Source: Ignavibacteriota bacterium (lineage in GTDB: Bacteria; Bacteroidota; Ignavibacteria; UBA10030). Taken from it: 64,000 nt of DNA. The stretch covers positions 40,274 to 104,273 of the forward strand of contig PMZI01000082.1 of NCBI GenBank assembly GCA_003170475.1. Reading direction: 5' to 3'. This document shows, one piece after another, positions 55,426-64,000 of the stretch. Under the pieces are notes generated by a model. It saw only the letters and a list, made by a program, of their open reading frames with translations, ran no database searches and had not been told where the DNA came from. Each line of letters opens with the position of its first letter. The stretch's first letter is position 1. The position numbers and the translations under genes are program-made.

Positions 55426-56133
55426 TTAGTTCTTAATCTCCACGCCACCCATGATTGCGTATCCCCGGACGACAAGGTTCTTGGTCGATTCGAGCCCTGT
55501 CCGATGTGTCTTGTCTTCAAAGCCGCCGAGAAGCGGAATTCCCTTGAGCGTTACCTTCCAATCTTCCGGTACCCAAATTTCGATGCCGCCCATGATGGCG
55601 GTAAGATCGAGAACGGCTTCGCCTTCTTTGATCGATGCTTTTCGCAGATCAATCTCACATCCGCCCATAATGGCTGTAGCCTCGCCTCCGCGGAAATCCT
55701 GTGAGTCATTGGATCGCTTGAAGCCTCCCATAAACGCCAGGGCGTTGATCGTGGAATTCGAATCGCCCGAAACCGAACTTGCGCCGATGATAACCCGAGC
55801 GTGTCCTCGCGATCTGCCCCAGATGAGGCTCGCGCCCATGATGACAAGGATCAGCGGCCAGAGGTCCCAGATACTGAAGTAGATGAAGTTGAGTCTATCG
55901 AGGAGCCAGAGTCCCCCGACGAGGACCCAGAATCCTCCCCACAGTTTCTGCGGCACTGCATCGCACTGAACAATCCTGGACAATCCGTACAAGACGATGA
56001 GGATCGGCCAGAATCTCAGGAAGCTGTCGGCGTAGATGATTCCGAGGTTGTCGAGAGTGTAGATGACCCCCAGGGTAATGACGATGAGTCCCAGGACGAC
56101 CTGAAAGCTCATACGGAAGTTGCTAGTTGGCAT
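55426..56133 (-). CDS. LiaF-like membrane protein
   Basis: A 235-residue protein with three to four N-terminal helices and a C-terminal beta-solenoid-like domain (about 130-235) of the LiaF/DUF5668 type with repeating INALAFMGGFKRS, ATAIMGGCEIDLRKA, TAIMGGIEIWVPEDWKV and YAIMGGVEIKN units. In Bacillus, LiaF inhibits the LiaRS envelope-stress system. Here it is translationally close to a LytS kinase and overlaps the preceding gene by eleven bases. Confidence 0.85.
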   Translation of the reverse strand: MPTSNFRMSFQVVLGLIVITLGVIYTLDNLGIIYADSFLRFWPILIVLYGLSRIVQCDAVPQKLWGGFWVLVGGLWLLDRLNFIYFSIWDLWPLILVIMGASLIWGRSRGHARVIIGASSVSGDSNSTINALAFMGGFKRSNDSQDFRGGEATAIMGGCEIDLRKASIKEGEAVLDLTAIMGGIEIWVPEDWKVTLKGIPLLGGFEDKTHRTGLESTKNLVVRGYAIMGGVEIKN

Positions 56134-56500
56134 AGTGATATCCTTTTGGATGGCGGCAAGCCGACTGTGGGTCCAGTGCTCTCCAGAGAGAATTGATTCC
56201 CAGAACGATCAGGAGAATCGGCCACGAATTTTGGAAACTGAAACCGAACAAGTGAAGAGTTGAAATCAAGAACCAGCATCCCATCATCACCCACCAGGCA
56301 CCTTTTCGGTATTCCGCAGGGTGGTCAGCAGTGAAGAACTTCGTGATTCCGATGGCAATAATAATGAGTGGCCAGAAGTGCGTCACCGGCCCGAGATAAA
56401 TGAAGTCGAAATTGTTGAGAAGGAAAATGAAACCGACGGCAAGTAAAATTGTCCCCGCAACGAGCGATCCTCGAAACCTGGGGGAATCAAATGAATCCAT
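56123..56500 (-). CDS. DUF5668-family membrane protein
   Basis: A 125-residue membrane protein with four helices (GTILLAVGFIFLLNNFDFIY ... FWPLIIIAIGITKFF) matching DUF5668, often found next to LiaF. Its end overlaps the LiaF-like start by 11 bases. It is the first gene of the signalling operon, with the promoter probably in 56501-56658. Confidence 0.8.
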   Translation of the reverse strand: MDSFDSPRFRGSLVAGTILLAVGFIFLLNNFDFIYLGPVTHFWPLIIIAIGITKFFTADHPAEYRKGAWWVMMGCWFLISTLHLFGFSFQNSWPILLIVLGINSLWRALDPQSACRHPKGYHYAN

Positions 56501-56658
56501 GAGAGATCTCCTTTGTCAATGTGTTCAACTCAAAGATACTCTCTGGTGGGCAGTTTGTTGCGTCATTTTCGGTAAATGGAGGTCGGCAATCGGTGAACGG
56601 CGCCCGGAATGCTGATTTCGACCTTGCATCGCCTGGTGAAATGCGGCGGAAATAGGGC

Positions 56659-57159
56659 TCATTTCGGTGCAGGCATGCCCATCTGGGCCCACTCTTCTCT
56701 CGAAGGTCCATAGATTCCTGGTACCGGGAGGCCTGCTTGTCGCATCAGAACCGTCATTTGGGCGCGGTGGTGAGTCTGATGCCTTACCAATGAAGCGAGC
56801 GCAAAGCCGCGCTTCCACATCTCGCCGTACATATTGATTTTTTCATCGAGAGAGGCATCGCTCCAGGTCGTGCGGACGACCTCACCCACAGACTTCGAGC
56901 TGATTTCGTATGTCGAAGCAATTTCAGAAACGTGGGCCGGTTGTTCCGAATCCTCGGCAGGTCCTGTAATCTGGAGTCCCATCTTCGATCCCATCTCTGT
57001 CAGGGTGAGGACGAGATGCCAGGCAAGAAAACCCAGCGAGCGCCCATCCGGCGAAACTTTTTGATGAAGGGACTGATCGGTGAGTGCATGCAAAACTTTT
57101 AATGTTGCAGCACTCTCGTCCTTCCAATCCACCGTGAAATCACTGATCGTTCGGTACAT
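56659..57159 (-). CDS. DinB-family protein
   Basis: A 166-residue DinB-fold protein. The metal-site histidines are in SLGFLAWHLVLT (about 48) and the C-terminal VRHQTHHRAQM (about 130-134). The putative function is that of thiol-dependent enzymes of the family; the substrate is unknown. AAGGAGG lies five bases before the ATG, a strong site. It is the second DinB protein in this window. Confidence 0.82.
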   Translation of the reverse strand: MYRTISDFTVDWKDESAATLKVLHALTDQSLHQKVSPDGRSLGFLAWHLVLTLTEMGSKMGLQITGPAEDSEQPAHVSEIASTYEISSKSVGEVVRTTWSDASLDEKINMYGEMWKRGFALASLVRHQTHHRAQMTVLMRQAGLPVPGIYGPSREEWAQMGMPAPK

Positions 57160-57176
57160 TGTTCCTCCTTGTTGAA

Positions 57177-57232
57177 GTCGCCGGACAGCGAACGGTCCTT
57201 GTCCGACGTTGCCTTTTTTCAGCAGCCTGCTA
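57177..57232. repeat. Hairpin and repeat end covering the pepF stop
   Basis: GTCGCCGGACA and TGTCCGAC form a stem at 57177-57208. Next, GCCTTTTTTCAGCAGCCTGCTA resembles the end of the element at 12947-13082 and includes the TAG of pepF. The same stop-overlapping arrangement occurs at the amidase gene. Confidence 0.5.
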
Positions 57233-59116
57233 TTTCTTGATCTTGTCGAGGATCTTTTCCATCTCGTCCATCACACGATTCATCTTTTTCATCGTCAACT
57301 CTAGAGGCTCCGGCGTTGTCATGTCCACGCCAGCCTTCTTCAGCAGATTGATCGCGTAATCTGAACTTCCTGAGGAAAGGAACTCTAGATACTTCTTCGT
57401 TGCATTCTTGTCTCCGGCGAGGACTTTCTCCGAGAGCGCAGCCGAGGCTGTGAATGCCGTGGCGTACTGATAGACGTAGAAATTGTAGTAGAAGTGTGGG
57501 ATATATGCCCATTCCGCTTTGATCTCATCGTCGACGAGGCAAATACCCTTGTCGTGTCCATAGTACTTCTTCGTAATCTCGAGATACAGCTTGTCCAGCG
57601 CATCGCCGGTGATCGATTCGCCTTTTTCGGCCAGCTCATGAATCCGAAGCTCAAACTCTGCGAACTGCGTTTGTCGGAAGACTGTCCCCTTGATGCCTTC
57701 GAGATAGTTGCCGAGCAGCGAGAGGCGAACATTGTCGTCCTTGATGGACTTGAGCATATGGTCGATGAGAAGCGCTTCGTTGAAGGTGGATGCCACCTCG
57801 GCAACGAAAATCGGATAGTCCGCCGTCGGATACGGCTGTGCTTTGTTCGAGAGGTAGCTTTGCATCGTGTGGCCGAGCTCGTGAGCGAGCGTGCTCATAT
57901 CGTCATACTTGCCGTTGTAGTTCAGAAGCATGTAGGGATGCACGTCATACACGGAACCGTTGGAATAGGCACCTGAGCGTTTTCCGTCGGTTGGATAGAA
58001 ATCGATCCAGCGGTCAACGAACGCTTTCTTGATCACGTTCGTGTAGTCTTGTCCGAGGGGAGCAAGTGATGCAAGGATGTGGTTCTCTGATTCGTCGATC
58101 GTGTACTTCAGGTCAACGTTGCTCAGGAGCGGCGCATACAGGTCGTAGTAGTGAAGATCCTTCAGCCCGAGGATGCGTTTCCTCAGATTGAGATAACGGT
58201 GAAACGTCGGCAGGTTCTTGTCAACGCCGTCGACGAGGCTGTGATACACCTGTGGCGGGATGTTGTTGGCATCGAGGGCGCTTTCAACGCTCGACTGGTA
58301 ATTGCGGGCCCGGGCGTAGAACATATCCTTCTTTACCTCGGCATTCATTTGAGTGCCAAAGGTCCGGCGGAATTCATTGAGTTTCCCGAAAAACGTCGCG
58401 AAGACATTTTTTCGATCTTCCCTGTTGCCGACGGTTCGATACAACGAAAACGCGGCACTGGTGAGCTTCACGGTCTCGCCGGTGCTCAGCTTCACCTCGG
58501 GATACGGGAAATCGGCGTCAGCGAAGATGTCTCTGATACTGCCGGGGGCGTCGGACATCAGACTGGCGTCGGCAATGATCTTTTCCTCTCCCGCGGTTCC
58601 GGTATGCGCTTTTCTTCGAAGGATGTCATCAAGGTATTGGCGGTAGACCTGGAGTTTCTTTTCCTGCTGGAGGAACCCATCAATGGTTTTCCGGTCGATG
58701 GAGAGAATTTCGGGTTCGATGTATGCCGCCTTTGCTCCGAAATCCGAGCCAACCTGTCTGATCTCCTGCTGCATCGCAAGGTATTTCGAATCCCGTGTGT
58801 CCTGGTCTGCATGCATGCTCGCATAACTGCCGAGTCGGGTGAGCTCTTTCGTCAGGCCGCTGACCCGTTCGAGGCAACCGAGGAGTTGCTGTGCGGAACT
58901 GCCCAGGGTGCCCTTGAATTGTTCGACACCCGGGACCTCCGCTGCCGCTTTTTGTTTCGCATCTTTCCACGCCGCGTCTGTGAGATAGACGTGTGTGAGA
59001 TCCCACTGGTATTTTTCAGGCACCTTGGTGCGATCGGTAACCTGAGCATACGATGGGTCGAGTGCAGCAAGGGAGAAACCGAGGAAGGAAAGCGTCAGGG
59101 CTGCACGAGGAGTCAT
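57230..59116 (-). CDS. pepF: Oligoendopeptidase F (M3 family), exported
   Basis: A 628-residue M3 metallopeptidase. A signal peptide (residues 1-24) precedes an N-terminal helical domain and the zinc site in TLAHELGHTMQSY (HELGH) with the third ligand Glu in VAEVASTFNEALL. It cleaves short peptides, here probably in the periplasm. AAAGGTGA precedes ATG 59116, whereas the in-frame start at 59302 would add unrelated residues. Its role may be recycling of peptides. Confidence 0.9.
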   Translation of the reverse strand: MTPRAALTLSFLGFSLAALDPSYAQVTDRTKVPEKYQWDLTHVYLTDAAWKDAKQKAAAEVPGVEQFKGTLGSSAQQLLGCLERVSGLTKELTRLGSYASMHADQDTRDSKYLAMQQEIRQVGSDFGAKAAYIEPEILSIDRKTIDGFLQQEKKLQVYRQYLDDILRRKAHTGTAGEEKIIADASLMSDAPGSIRDIFADADFPYPEVKLSTGETVKLTSAAFSLYRTVGNREDRKNVFATFFGKLNEFRRTFGTQMNAEVKKDMFYARARNYQSSVESALDANNIPPQVYHSLVDGVDKNLPTFHRYLNLRKRILGLKDLHYYDLYAPLLSNVDLKYTIDESENHILASLAPLGQDYTNVIKKAFVDRWIDFYPTDGKRSGAYSNGSVYDVHPYMLLNYNGKYDDMSTLAHELGHTMQSYLSNKAQPYPTADYPIFVAEVASTFNEALLIDHMLKSIKDDNVRLSLLGNYLEGIKGTVFRQTQFAEFELRIHELAEKGESITGDALDKLYLEITKKYYGHDKGICLVDDEIKAEWAYIPHFYYNFYVYQYATAFTASAALSEKVLAGDKNATKKYLEFLSSGSSDYAINLLKKAGVDMTTPEPLELTMKKMNRVMDEMEKILDKIKK

Positions 59117-59365
59117 TGAGTCACCTTTCTGGAAAGCAGTGGTGTGAGTGGAGCGGTCTTTAAAATGGGTCATATCTATGAGAGATGAGCGATGTGACGT
59201 CGTCAGGTCTTTTTGGAGAAACGCTTTTGAATGTACGCGTTCGACGGTGAAACGGCAAGTGACTTGTGACGAACTGTGGATGAATGTGATGGAACTGGTC
59301 AAAATGCAGGTTTGCTGAGGTCCGATCGATCGCTTCTCAGCGCGAAATGATGTCCCCGATAGCCC

Positions 59366-59914
59366 TCACCCCGCGTTCCGACGGTTTCGCGGATTCTGAT
59401 CCCGCGCCAACTGGCGGATCACTATCCTGGCACGTGCCTGAAGAGCAGGTCCGAAATAGGGGATCATCAATTCGATCGAGGTTTGAAGTTCACGCTTCAG
59501 GTCGGGTTGTTGTGCCGCTACTCTCTGGAGGACGGTCATCGAATGGACTTTCACGGCAATCGGGGCGTCCACGGAGTTGAAATAATCGAAGCAGAGCGAG
59601 ACCACGGTTCCGAGAAGCGGTTTCGGAATGTCGATGCATGAAAGAAGCCGAACGACATTTCGCTTGAGCGCATCGTGAACATCGGGCTCCTGCATTTTCT
59701 TGAGGAGGGCGGGAAGCCAGGGTGTGATCAACTGAGGGTGGAATTCGTAACAGGAGCTCAGAATCCAGGCAGCGCGCTGTGTGACGATACGATCACCCCG
59801 GAGGAGCAACTCCATCAATTGACGAAAGCGGCGTTTGTCAGGACCAATCCATCGTGCAATCCTGACGGTCTGCCGCTTGGAGTGTTCTTTCAGTATCTCA
59901 GCTTCAAGATCCAT
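59366..59914 (-). CDS. HEAT-repeat-like helical protein
   Basis: A 182-residue all-helical protein with repeats of about 35 residues (RIVTQRAAWILSSCYEFHPQLITPWL, DALKRNVVRLLSCIDIP, SMTVLQRVAAQQPDLKREL), consistent with HEAT-type repeats. It likely binds another protein. The start at 59914 is one of two close choices (59938). It begins just after the PAP2 gene ends, so the two may be co-transcribed. Confidence 0.55.
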   Translation of the reverse strand: MDLEAEILKEHSKRQTVRIARWIGPDKRRFRQLMELLLRGDRIVTQRAAWILSSCYEFHPQLITPWLPALLKKMQEPDVHDALKRNVVRLLSCIDIPKPLLGTVVSLCFDYFNSVDAPIAVKVHSMTVLQRVAAQQPDLKRELQTSIELMIPYFGPALQARARIVIRQLARDQNPRNRRNAG

Positions 59915-59937
59915 AGGTCCACGTGAAGAGAGAAGCA

Positions 59938-60723
59938 CTAGTTGAGGTTTATCCGAATCGTCAAAGGGTATACGGAAGAGACTTGAATCGGAGCCTCCTT
60001 CTGATCATGAAGGTCAACGACCCAGGTCGCGACGGCGTATCCAATAACAGCGCTGAGAATACAATCGGAGGTCCAGTGGTAATCTTGGTACGCCCGTGAA
60101 AACACCGTGAGTACCGCCGGCACATACGCCAGCACTTTCAGCGTATTCGACTGAGCATTTCTTGAAAGAACCGTCGAGAGCGCAAATGCCAGAGTCGAAT
60201 GTCCCGACGGGAGCGAGTGGAATCCATCGTCGAGAAGTGTGAATGGTTGATAGTCCGCTGAGCCATTGTTCATGAAGGGTCGCGCCCGCCCGAAAGCAAA
60301 CTTCAGAACGGAGGTGATTCCTCCTGAATAGAGGGCTGCCTGAATGATCTCAAATCCGACCTTCTTCGTCGATTTGTCGTCAGCCAACAGTCCATGCAAT
60401 CCAAACGCGCCGGCGACGATGGCGGTTGTGTAGGTCTCTCCCCAGAGCCTGCCGAATTCGACTGGAAAGCTCCTGTAATAACTTTGGTCTTTCATCAGCG
60501 CGTCACGAATCGGCTGATCGGCCTGCATCACCAAAAAAGTCCCTGCACCAACCAAGCCGAGCTTCAACCAATCGTTTCCTTCCCATTTGGCCGGCTGTTT
60601 GACGAAGTCGACCGTCTCGTCCCGGAATTGCGCGATATTGTATCTGTTCTGTGAGAAAAGCGGGTTCTCACAGACAGTAAGAAGGAGGAAGACGAAAACC
60701 AGAGACTTCATTCTCATCGGCAT
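59938..60723 (-). CDS. PAP2-family phosphatase, exported/membrane
   Basis: A 261-residue PAP2 phosphatase with signal peptide (1-22 region) and the three motifs: KFAFGRARP (motif 1), LPSGHSTLAFA (motif 2) and SRAYQDYHWTSD (motif 3). It dephosphorylates lipid phosphates such as undecaprenyl diphosphate or phosphatidate at the membrane surface. The catalytic His is in PSGH. Its position beside a divergent membrane glycosyltransferase suggests an envelope or polysaccharide role. Confidence 0.88.
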   Translation of the reverse strand: MPMRMKSLVFVFLLLTVCENPLFSQNRYNIAQFRDETVDFVKQPAKWEGNDWLKLGLVGAGTFLVMQADQPIRDALMKDQSYYRSFPVEFGRLWGETYTTAIVAGAFGLHGLLADDKSTKKVGFEIIQAALYSGGITSVLKFAFGRARPFMNNGSADYQPFTLLDDGFHSLPSGHSTLAFALSTVLSRNAQSNTLKVLAYVPAVLTVFSRAYQDYHWTSDCILSAVIGYAVATWVVDLHDQKEAPIQVSSVYPLTIRINLN

Positions 60724-60892
60724 TGCTCTTTAGGTTACATGAGAGGCGAAGGACCTTGAACTACTCGCCATGGCTAAGATAAGAAATCAGAGGAAGTCAA
60801 ACAACTCAGCCCTTACGTTTCTCTTGCCATCGGAGGGAAATTTGTGCTTAATTCAATGATCGCGAAACGATGGAAAGGGATTTGCCGCGAAC

Positions 60893-62440
60893 ATGCGAAG
60901 TGTGCAGGATTTCATAAGAGACCGAGCGCCTCATGTGCTCGCGCTGCTTCTCTTGCTGGTGGGCTCTGCAACCGGCATCATCTTGTCCAGACTCGACAGT
61001 CATGTCTTCTTGTATTTTGGCGATGCCGCTTCGCATATCGTCAAAGCGCGTCAATTGATCGATTCGCAACATCCTGGCATCGAGAGCATTGGAACCGTCT
61101 GGTTGCCCCTCCCGCACTTTCTCCTTGTTCCGTTCGTGTCCATCGATAGTCTGTTCTATTCCGGAATCGCCGGACCCGCTCTCGGTATCCCCTGCCTCGT
61201 AGGTACTGCAGTTCTGCTTCTTCTGATCGTGAGGAGGATTTCCGGTTCACCTCTGATTGCATTCGTCAGCGCATGCCTCTTTGGGTTGAATCCAAACGTC
61301 ATTTACATGGCGCTCACGCCGATGAACGAACTCTGTCTGCTCTTCTTTGTTACACTTGGCGGATACGCATTTCTCCGCTGGCGTGAGGACGAGAACGATC
61401 GATGGCTTCTCCTCTGCGCCTTCGCAGTGATGCTCGCAAGCCTTTGCCGCTATGAAGCATGGATCCTTGCGGCGTTCGTCTCTCTCGTCGCCGCATACAA
61501 GGGGATTTCTGAATGGAATCGAATCGGGAAGAGGAGGGGGGTACGTTTGCTGGCGATTGCCCTGCTCAGCGTGGCCGGAATCCTGGTCTGGTTCTGGTGG
61601 AATAAGTTCGAGTTCGGAGATCCTTTTCAGTTTGCGCCTTTGAAATATCGTCCTGCTCCGACGGATGCCCACAATCCCATGCGCTATCGCCAGGAGCCGG
61701 TGTTCATGACACTCATACGAGTTGTTCTGAATGTTTTCGGACCGGTCGCACTTCTTGCATTGGTCGCCGGGGTCGCGCGTGTCAAGCGCGTGCCTGCCGA
61801 GCGTCGACACATGTTGCTGCTCGTCTTCTTCAGCCTTCCAGCACTTTTCATGTTCGCGGGTATTCTCGCAGACTCAATTCTGATCGATCAGTGGTGGTGG
61901 AACTGGAGGTTCGTGCTGACGTTTGGACTGATTCTTTCTGTGGCGGGGGGGATGGGTCTTTCTGAATTCTTCAGCAGAGTCGGGTCGAGGGTGGCTCGCG
62001 GCCTTGCAGTCGTTGCTCTGCTCATCATGCCAGTTGTTCAACTCACTGTGCCATCGGTGAGCGTGGCAACGTACGAAGATGCCACCAAGATTTTCCATGG
62101 ACTGAGCAAGGATGCAGCAGCGTTTGGAGAGAAGCTCGGGGTGATTCACAAAGAAGGGACGATCGTTCTTCTTACAGGCTCAGGACTGGGAGAGCGGATC
62201 ATGCTTTCCAGCTGGCTGCCGCTGAAAGATTTCCGCGTCATTCGCTGCCCCGGCGGTCAGGATATTCTGGGTCCGATCCGGTTTGGTGATCATTATGTCG
62301 CAATCGGAAAGGTGCGGTTGCCGGACTCGAGAGAAATGGTCGATTACTGGCTTTCTCGCCGGGAGACTTTTCTTCGCACGTACAACATTCTCTTCGAGGA
62401 TGATCAGTACATCCTTCTGGAAAACAAAAACCATCACTAA
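60893..62440 (+). CDS. GT-C-type membrane glycosyltransferase-like protein
   Basis: A 515-residue protein with about 10-11 membrane helices and a periplasmic C-terminal domain (about 410-515). The first loop after TM1 holds FGDAASHIVKARQLID, with the D/E-type acidic residue typical of GT-C enzymes, and the organisation matches PMT/ArnT-type transferases that use polyprenyl-linked sugars. The donor and acceptor are unknown. It is divergent from the PAP2 gene, so their shared promoter region (60724-60892) may coordinate them. Confidence 0.7.
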   Translation: MRSVQDFIRDRAPHVLALLLLLVGSATGIILSRLDSHVFLYFGDAASHIVKARQLIDSQHPGIESIGTVWLPLPHFLLVPFVSIDSLFYSGIAGPALGIPCLVGTAVLLLLIVRRISGSPLIAFVSACLFGLNPNVIYMALTPMNELCLLFFVTLGGYAFLRWREDENDRWLLLCAFAVMLASLCRYEAWILAAFVSLVAAYKGISEWNRIGKRRGVRLLAIALLSVAGILVWFWWNKFEFGDPFQFAPLKYRPAPTDAHNPMRYRQEPVFMTLIRVVLNVFGPVALLALVAGVARVKRVPAERRHMLLLVFFSLPALFMFAGILADSILIDQWWWNWRFVLTFGLILSVAGGMGLSEFFSRVGSRVARGLAVVALLIMPVVQLTVPSVSVATYEDATKIFHGLSKDAAAFGEKLGVIHKEGTIVLLTGSGLGERIMLSSWLPLKDFRVIRCPGGQDILGPIRFGDHYVAIGKVRLPDSREMVDYWLSRRETFLRTYNILFEDDQYILLENKNHH

Positions 62441-62471
62441 GTACGTGGCGCGGGTTGCTCCTGCGTTCGTT

Positions 62472-63377
62472 TTATCCGTGCTTGATAAATGTTCCATCCT
62501 GCAGTTCAGCGTATGCCTGCCTCAGTTCGCCTTCCGTATTCATCACAATCGGCCCGTACCAGGCGACTGGTTCCTTGATTGGCTTTCCTGAAACAAGCAG
62601 GAAACGAATGCCTTTCTCTCCCGCCTGAACAGTGACTTCATCTCCTCTGTCGAAAAGAACCATGGATCGGTTTCCTGTTCTGTCAGGCACTGTAACACTG
62701 GCATTTCCGACCTGCTCTGTCATCACGGCGCCCGGAGCGGATGCATCGCGGAATGTTCCGTCGCCTTCAAAAATGTAGGCAAAGGCGTGTCGTGTGGTTT
62801 CAACGGGAAGCGTCTTGCGGCGGCCCGGCGGAACCCAGACGTCGAGATACCGCGGATCTGCCGCCACGCCCGTGACAGGACCGGTCTTTCCCCAGAACTC
62901 TCCGCACACCACACGCACTACAGTCCCATCTTCGTCACCGACTTCCGGTATTTCGGCCGATGGAACATCCTGGTATCGTGGATCGGTCATCTTGAGAGCA
63001 CGCGGAAGGTTGGCCCAAAGTTGAAATCCATGCATTCTTCCTTTAGGATCACCTTTCGGCATCTCCTGGTGAAGTATTCCGCTCCCCGCAGTCATCCACT
63101 GGACATCGCCTGATCCCAGTATGCCCTTGTTTCCGAGGCTGTCTCCGTGATTTACGGTTCCAGCGAGCACATAGGTAATCGTTTCGATTCCCCGATGAGG
63201 GTGCCAGGGAAAACCGGCGAGATAGTCTTCCGGATTTTCGTTGCGGAAGTCGTCGAATAAAAGGAACGGGTCGAAATCTTTCGTATTCCCGAATCCAAAT
63301 GCTCGACGCAGGTGTACGCCGGCACCTTCGATGGTAGGTTGTGCTTCGATGATACGCTTGATTGGCCTGATAGACAC
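62472..63377 (-). CDS. Pirin-family protein
   Basis: A 301-residue bicupin of the pirin family. The N-terminal cupin reads DPFLLFDDFR ... GFPWHPHRGIETITYVLAGTVNHGDSLGNKG with the metal ligands in PHRGIE, followed by GDVQWMTAGSGILHQE. Some bacterial pirins are quercetin dioxygenases. The best start is GTG at 63377, four bases after AGGAGG, giving family length; a longer frame reaches 63545. It is convergent with the glycosyltransferase gene. Confidence 0.88.
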   Translation of the reverse strand: MSIRPIKRIIEAQPTIEGAGVHLRRAFGFGNTKDFDPFLLFDDFRNENPEDYLAGFPWHPHRGIETITYVLAGTVNHGDSLGNKGILGSGDVQWMTAGSGILHQEMPKGDPKGRMHGFQLWANLPRALKMTDPRYQDVPSAEIPEVGDEDGTVVRVVCGEFWGKTGPVTGVAADPRYLDVWVPPGRRKTLPVETTRHAFAYIFEGDGTFRDASAPGAVMTEQVGNASVTVPDRTGNRSMVLFDRGDEVTVQAGEKGIRFLLVSGKPIKEPVAWYGPIVMNTEGELRQAYAELQDGTFIKHG

Positions 63378-63661
63378 AGAACCTCCTGAAATGAGCGCCG
63401 GTTGGCAGACAGTGACGAGCCAACCGGCTTTCTCTATAAACATGCTTTCGGGAAGATTAGTTTCTTGGAGGGTCTTGTTCCTGAACCTGCGAAATCGACG
63501 GCGGTGTGGGTTGGCGGCTCTCAAACATAGACCCGGTATCGTCAAACGATTGATCGCGAAAAACTTCTTGTTGCCCAGATGAGGGTGTGGAGAGCTTCGA
63601 TGAGGTTAAGCACGAAGGTAGTTCGAGGCATGATAAATCTAATTTGCGACATCCCGCCGCC

Positions 63662-64000
63662 TCACTCTGCCAAATGTCCATGGTGTTGATATTGCTGGAA
63701 CAGTTGCCCCCATGGCGTGCCGTTGCGCCAATCTGCTGCGATGCTCTTGTATTTCAAAGGCCAATAGAGATAGTCCTGCTCGATCTCGCCTATCAAGGTT
63801 GGGATGACGACCAACGGTGTCCGCAAGACGAACTTCTGAAATACCTTGGTCGGGCCATACCAGGCCAGCCACGCAAGAAAGCTGTGAGAGTTATACCCCA
63901 CTTTGAAATGCCAGTTTTCTTGTGACACATCATCTCCCACGATCTCAATCTCCCGCGGGTTGCCGACTCCCAAACCCCGTTCATGAGCCAAGCGGATGTA
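63662..64000 (-). CDS. DUF362-type protein, C-terminal part (runs off the window)
   Basis: The frame is open to the end of the window, so the N-terminus is missing. The visible 113 residues include RLAHERGLGVGNPREIEIVGDD, which matches the end of DUF362 domain proteins, followed by a tail (WLAWYGPTKVFQKFVL...). DUF362 proteins often carry 4Fe-4S clusters in the missing or following part, but none is seen here. Confidence 0.6.
   Translation of the reverse strand, partial: YIRLAHERGLGVGNPREIEIVGDDVSQENWHFKVGYNSHSFLAWLAWYGPTKVFQKFVLRTPLVVIPTLIGEIEQDYLYWPLKYKSIAADWRNGTPWGQLFQQYQHHGHLAE

Overview
The window (about 53% GC by eye) looks like chromosomal DNA of a Gram-negative member of the Bacteroidota/FCB group, possibly an Ignavibacteria- or Chlorobi-related lineage rather than a classical Bacteroides-type organism. 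The reasons are a TonB-dependent receptor with a carboxypeptidase-like N-domain paired with a DUF4249 lipoprotein, LytTR/LytS-type signalling, a four-helix-bundle (IVP-type) gene, many lone DinB, DUF1579, NTF2-like, VOC and GNAT genes, and yet frequent good Shine-Dalgarno sites (AGGAGG-like), which many Bacteroidota lack. The lineage is inference; no rRNA, tRNA or CRISPR is present.

Layout. 0.1-7.6 kb: minus-strand run of small genes (DinB, SpoIIE-type phosphatase, isoprenylcysteine-methyltransferase-like protein, SDR, thioesterase, GNAT, DUF1579, NTF2-like) and a GNAT remnant. 8.4-11.3 kb: plus-strand three-gene operon of type III polyketide synthase, methyltransferase and FAD oxidoreductase, the order seen in phenolic-lipid (alkylresorcinol/alkylpyrone) operons. 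11.4-29.4 kb: minus-strand metabolic block with Tat-exported amidase, cupins, YtcJ-type amidohydrolase, N-acylamino-acid racemase/OSBS, rubrerythrin, YghZ-type aldo-keto reductase, two-subunit molybdenum hydroxylase (IorAB-like), hydrolase, MntP, nitrilase, and a 1061-aa TolB-propeller/amidohydrolase fusion. 29.8-39.7 kb: plus strand, an L-2-hydroxyglutarate-type oxidase, then a MarR regulator and an eight-gene poly-gamma-glutamate (PGA) operon.

40.0-44.9 kb: alpha-glucan phosphorylase and phosphoglucose isomerase, separated and flanked by a dispersed palindromic repeat family. 45.1-52.8 kb: DUF4249/TonB receptor pair, small membrane protein, creatininase-family hydrolase, GxGYxYP protein, sigma-factor-like protein. 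53.0-56.5 kb: IVP-type protein and a DUF5668 / LiaF-like / LytS kinase / LytTR regulator operon. 56.7-64.0 kb: DinB, oligoendopeptidase F, HEAT-repeat protein, PAP2 phosphatase, membrane glycosyltransferase-like protein, pirin and the end of a DUF362 protein.

The most interesting unit is 31.2-39.7 kb: marR, pgsB, pgsC, pgsW, a DUF6305-like secreted protein, a TRAP-large-permease-like transporter, a 51-aa membrane protein, a membrane-anchored aspartoacylase/succinylglutamate-desuccinylase-like enzyme and a secreted C69 dipeptidase. It has the PGA ligase core but no recognisable pgsA, pgsE or gamma-glutamyl hydrolase; instead it carries a processing/transport module. A 23-bp palindrome typical of MarR operators overlaps a TATAAT box ahead of marR. 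A second theme is many short palindromic repeats sitting at or over stop codons of minus-strand genes.
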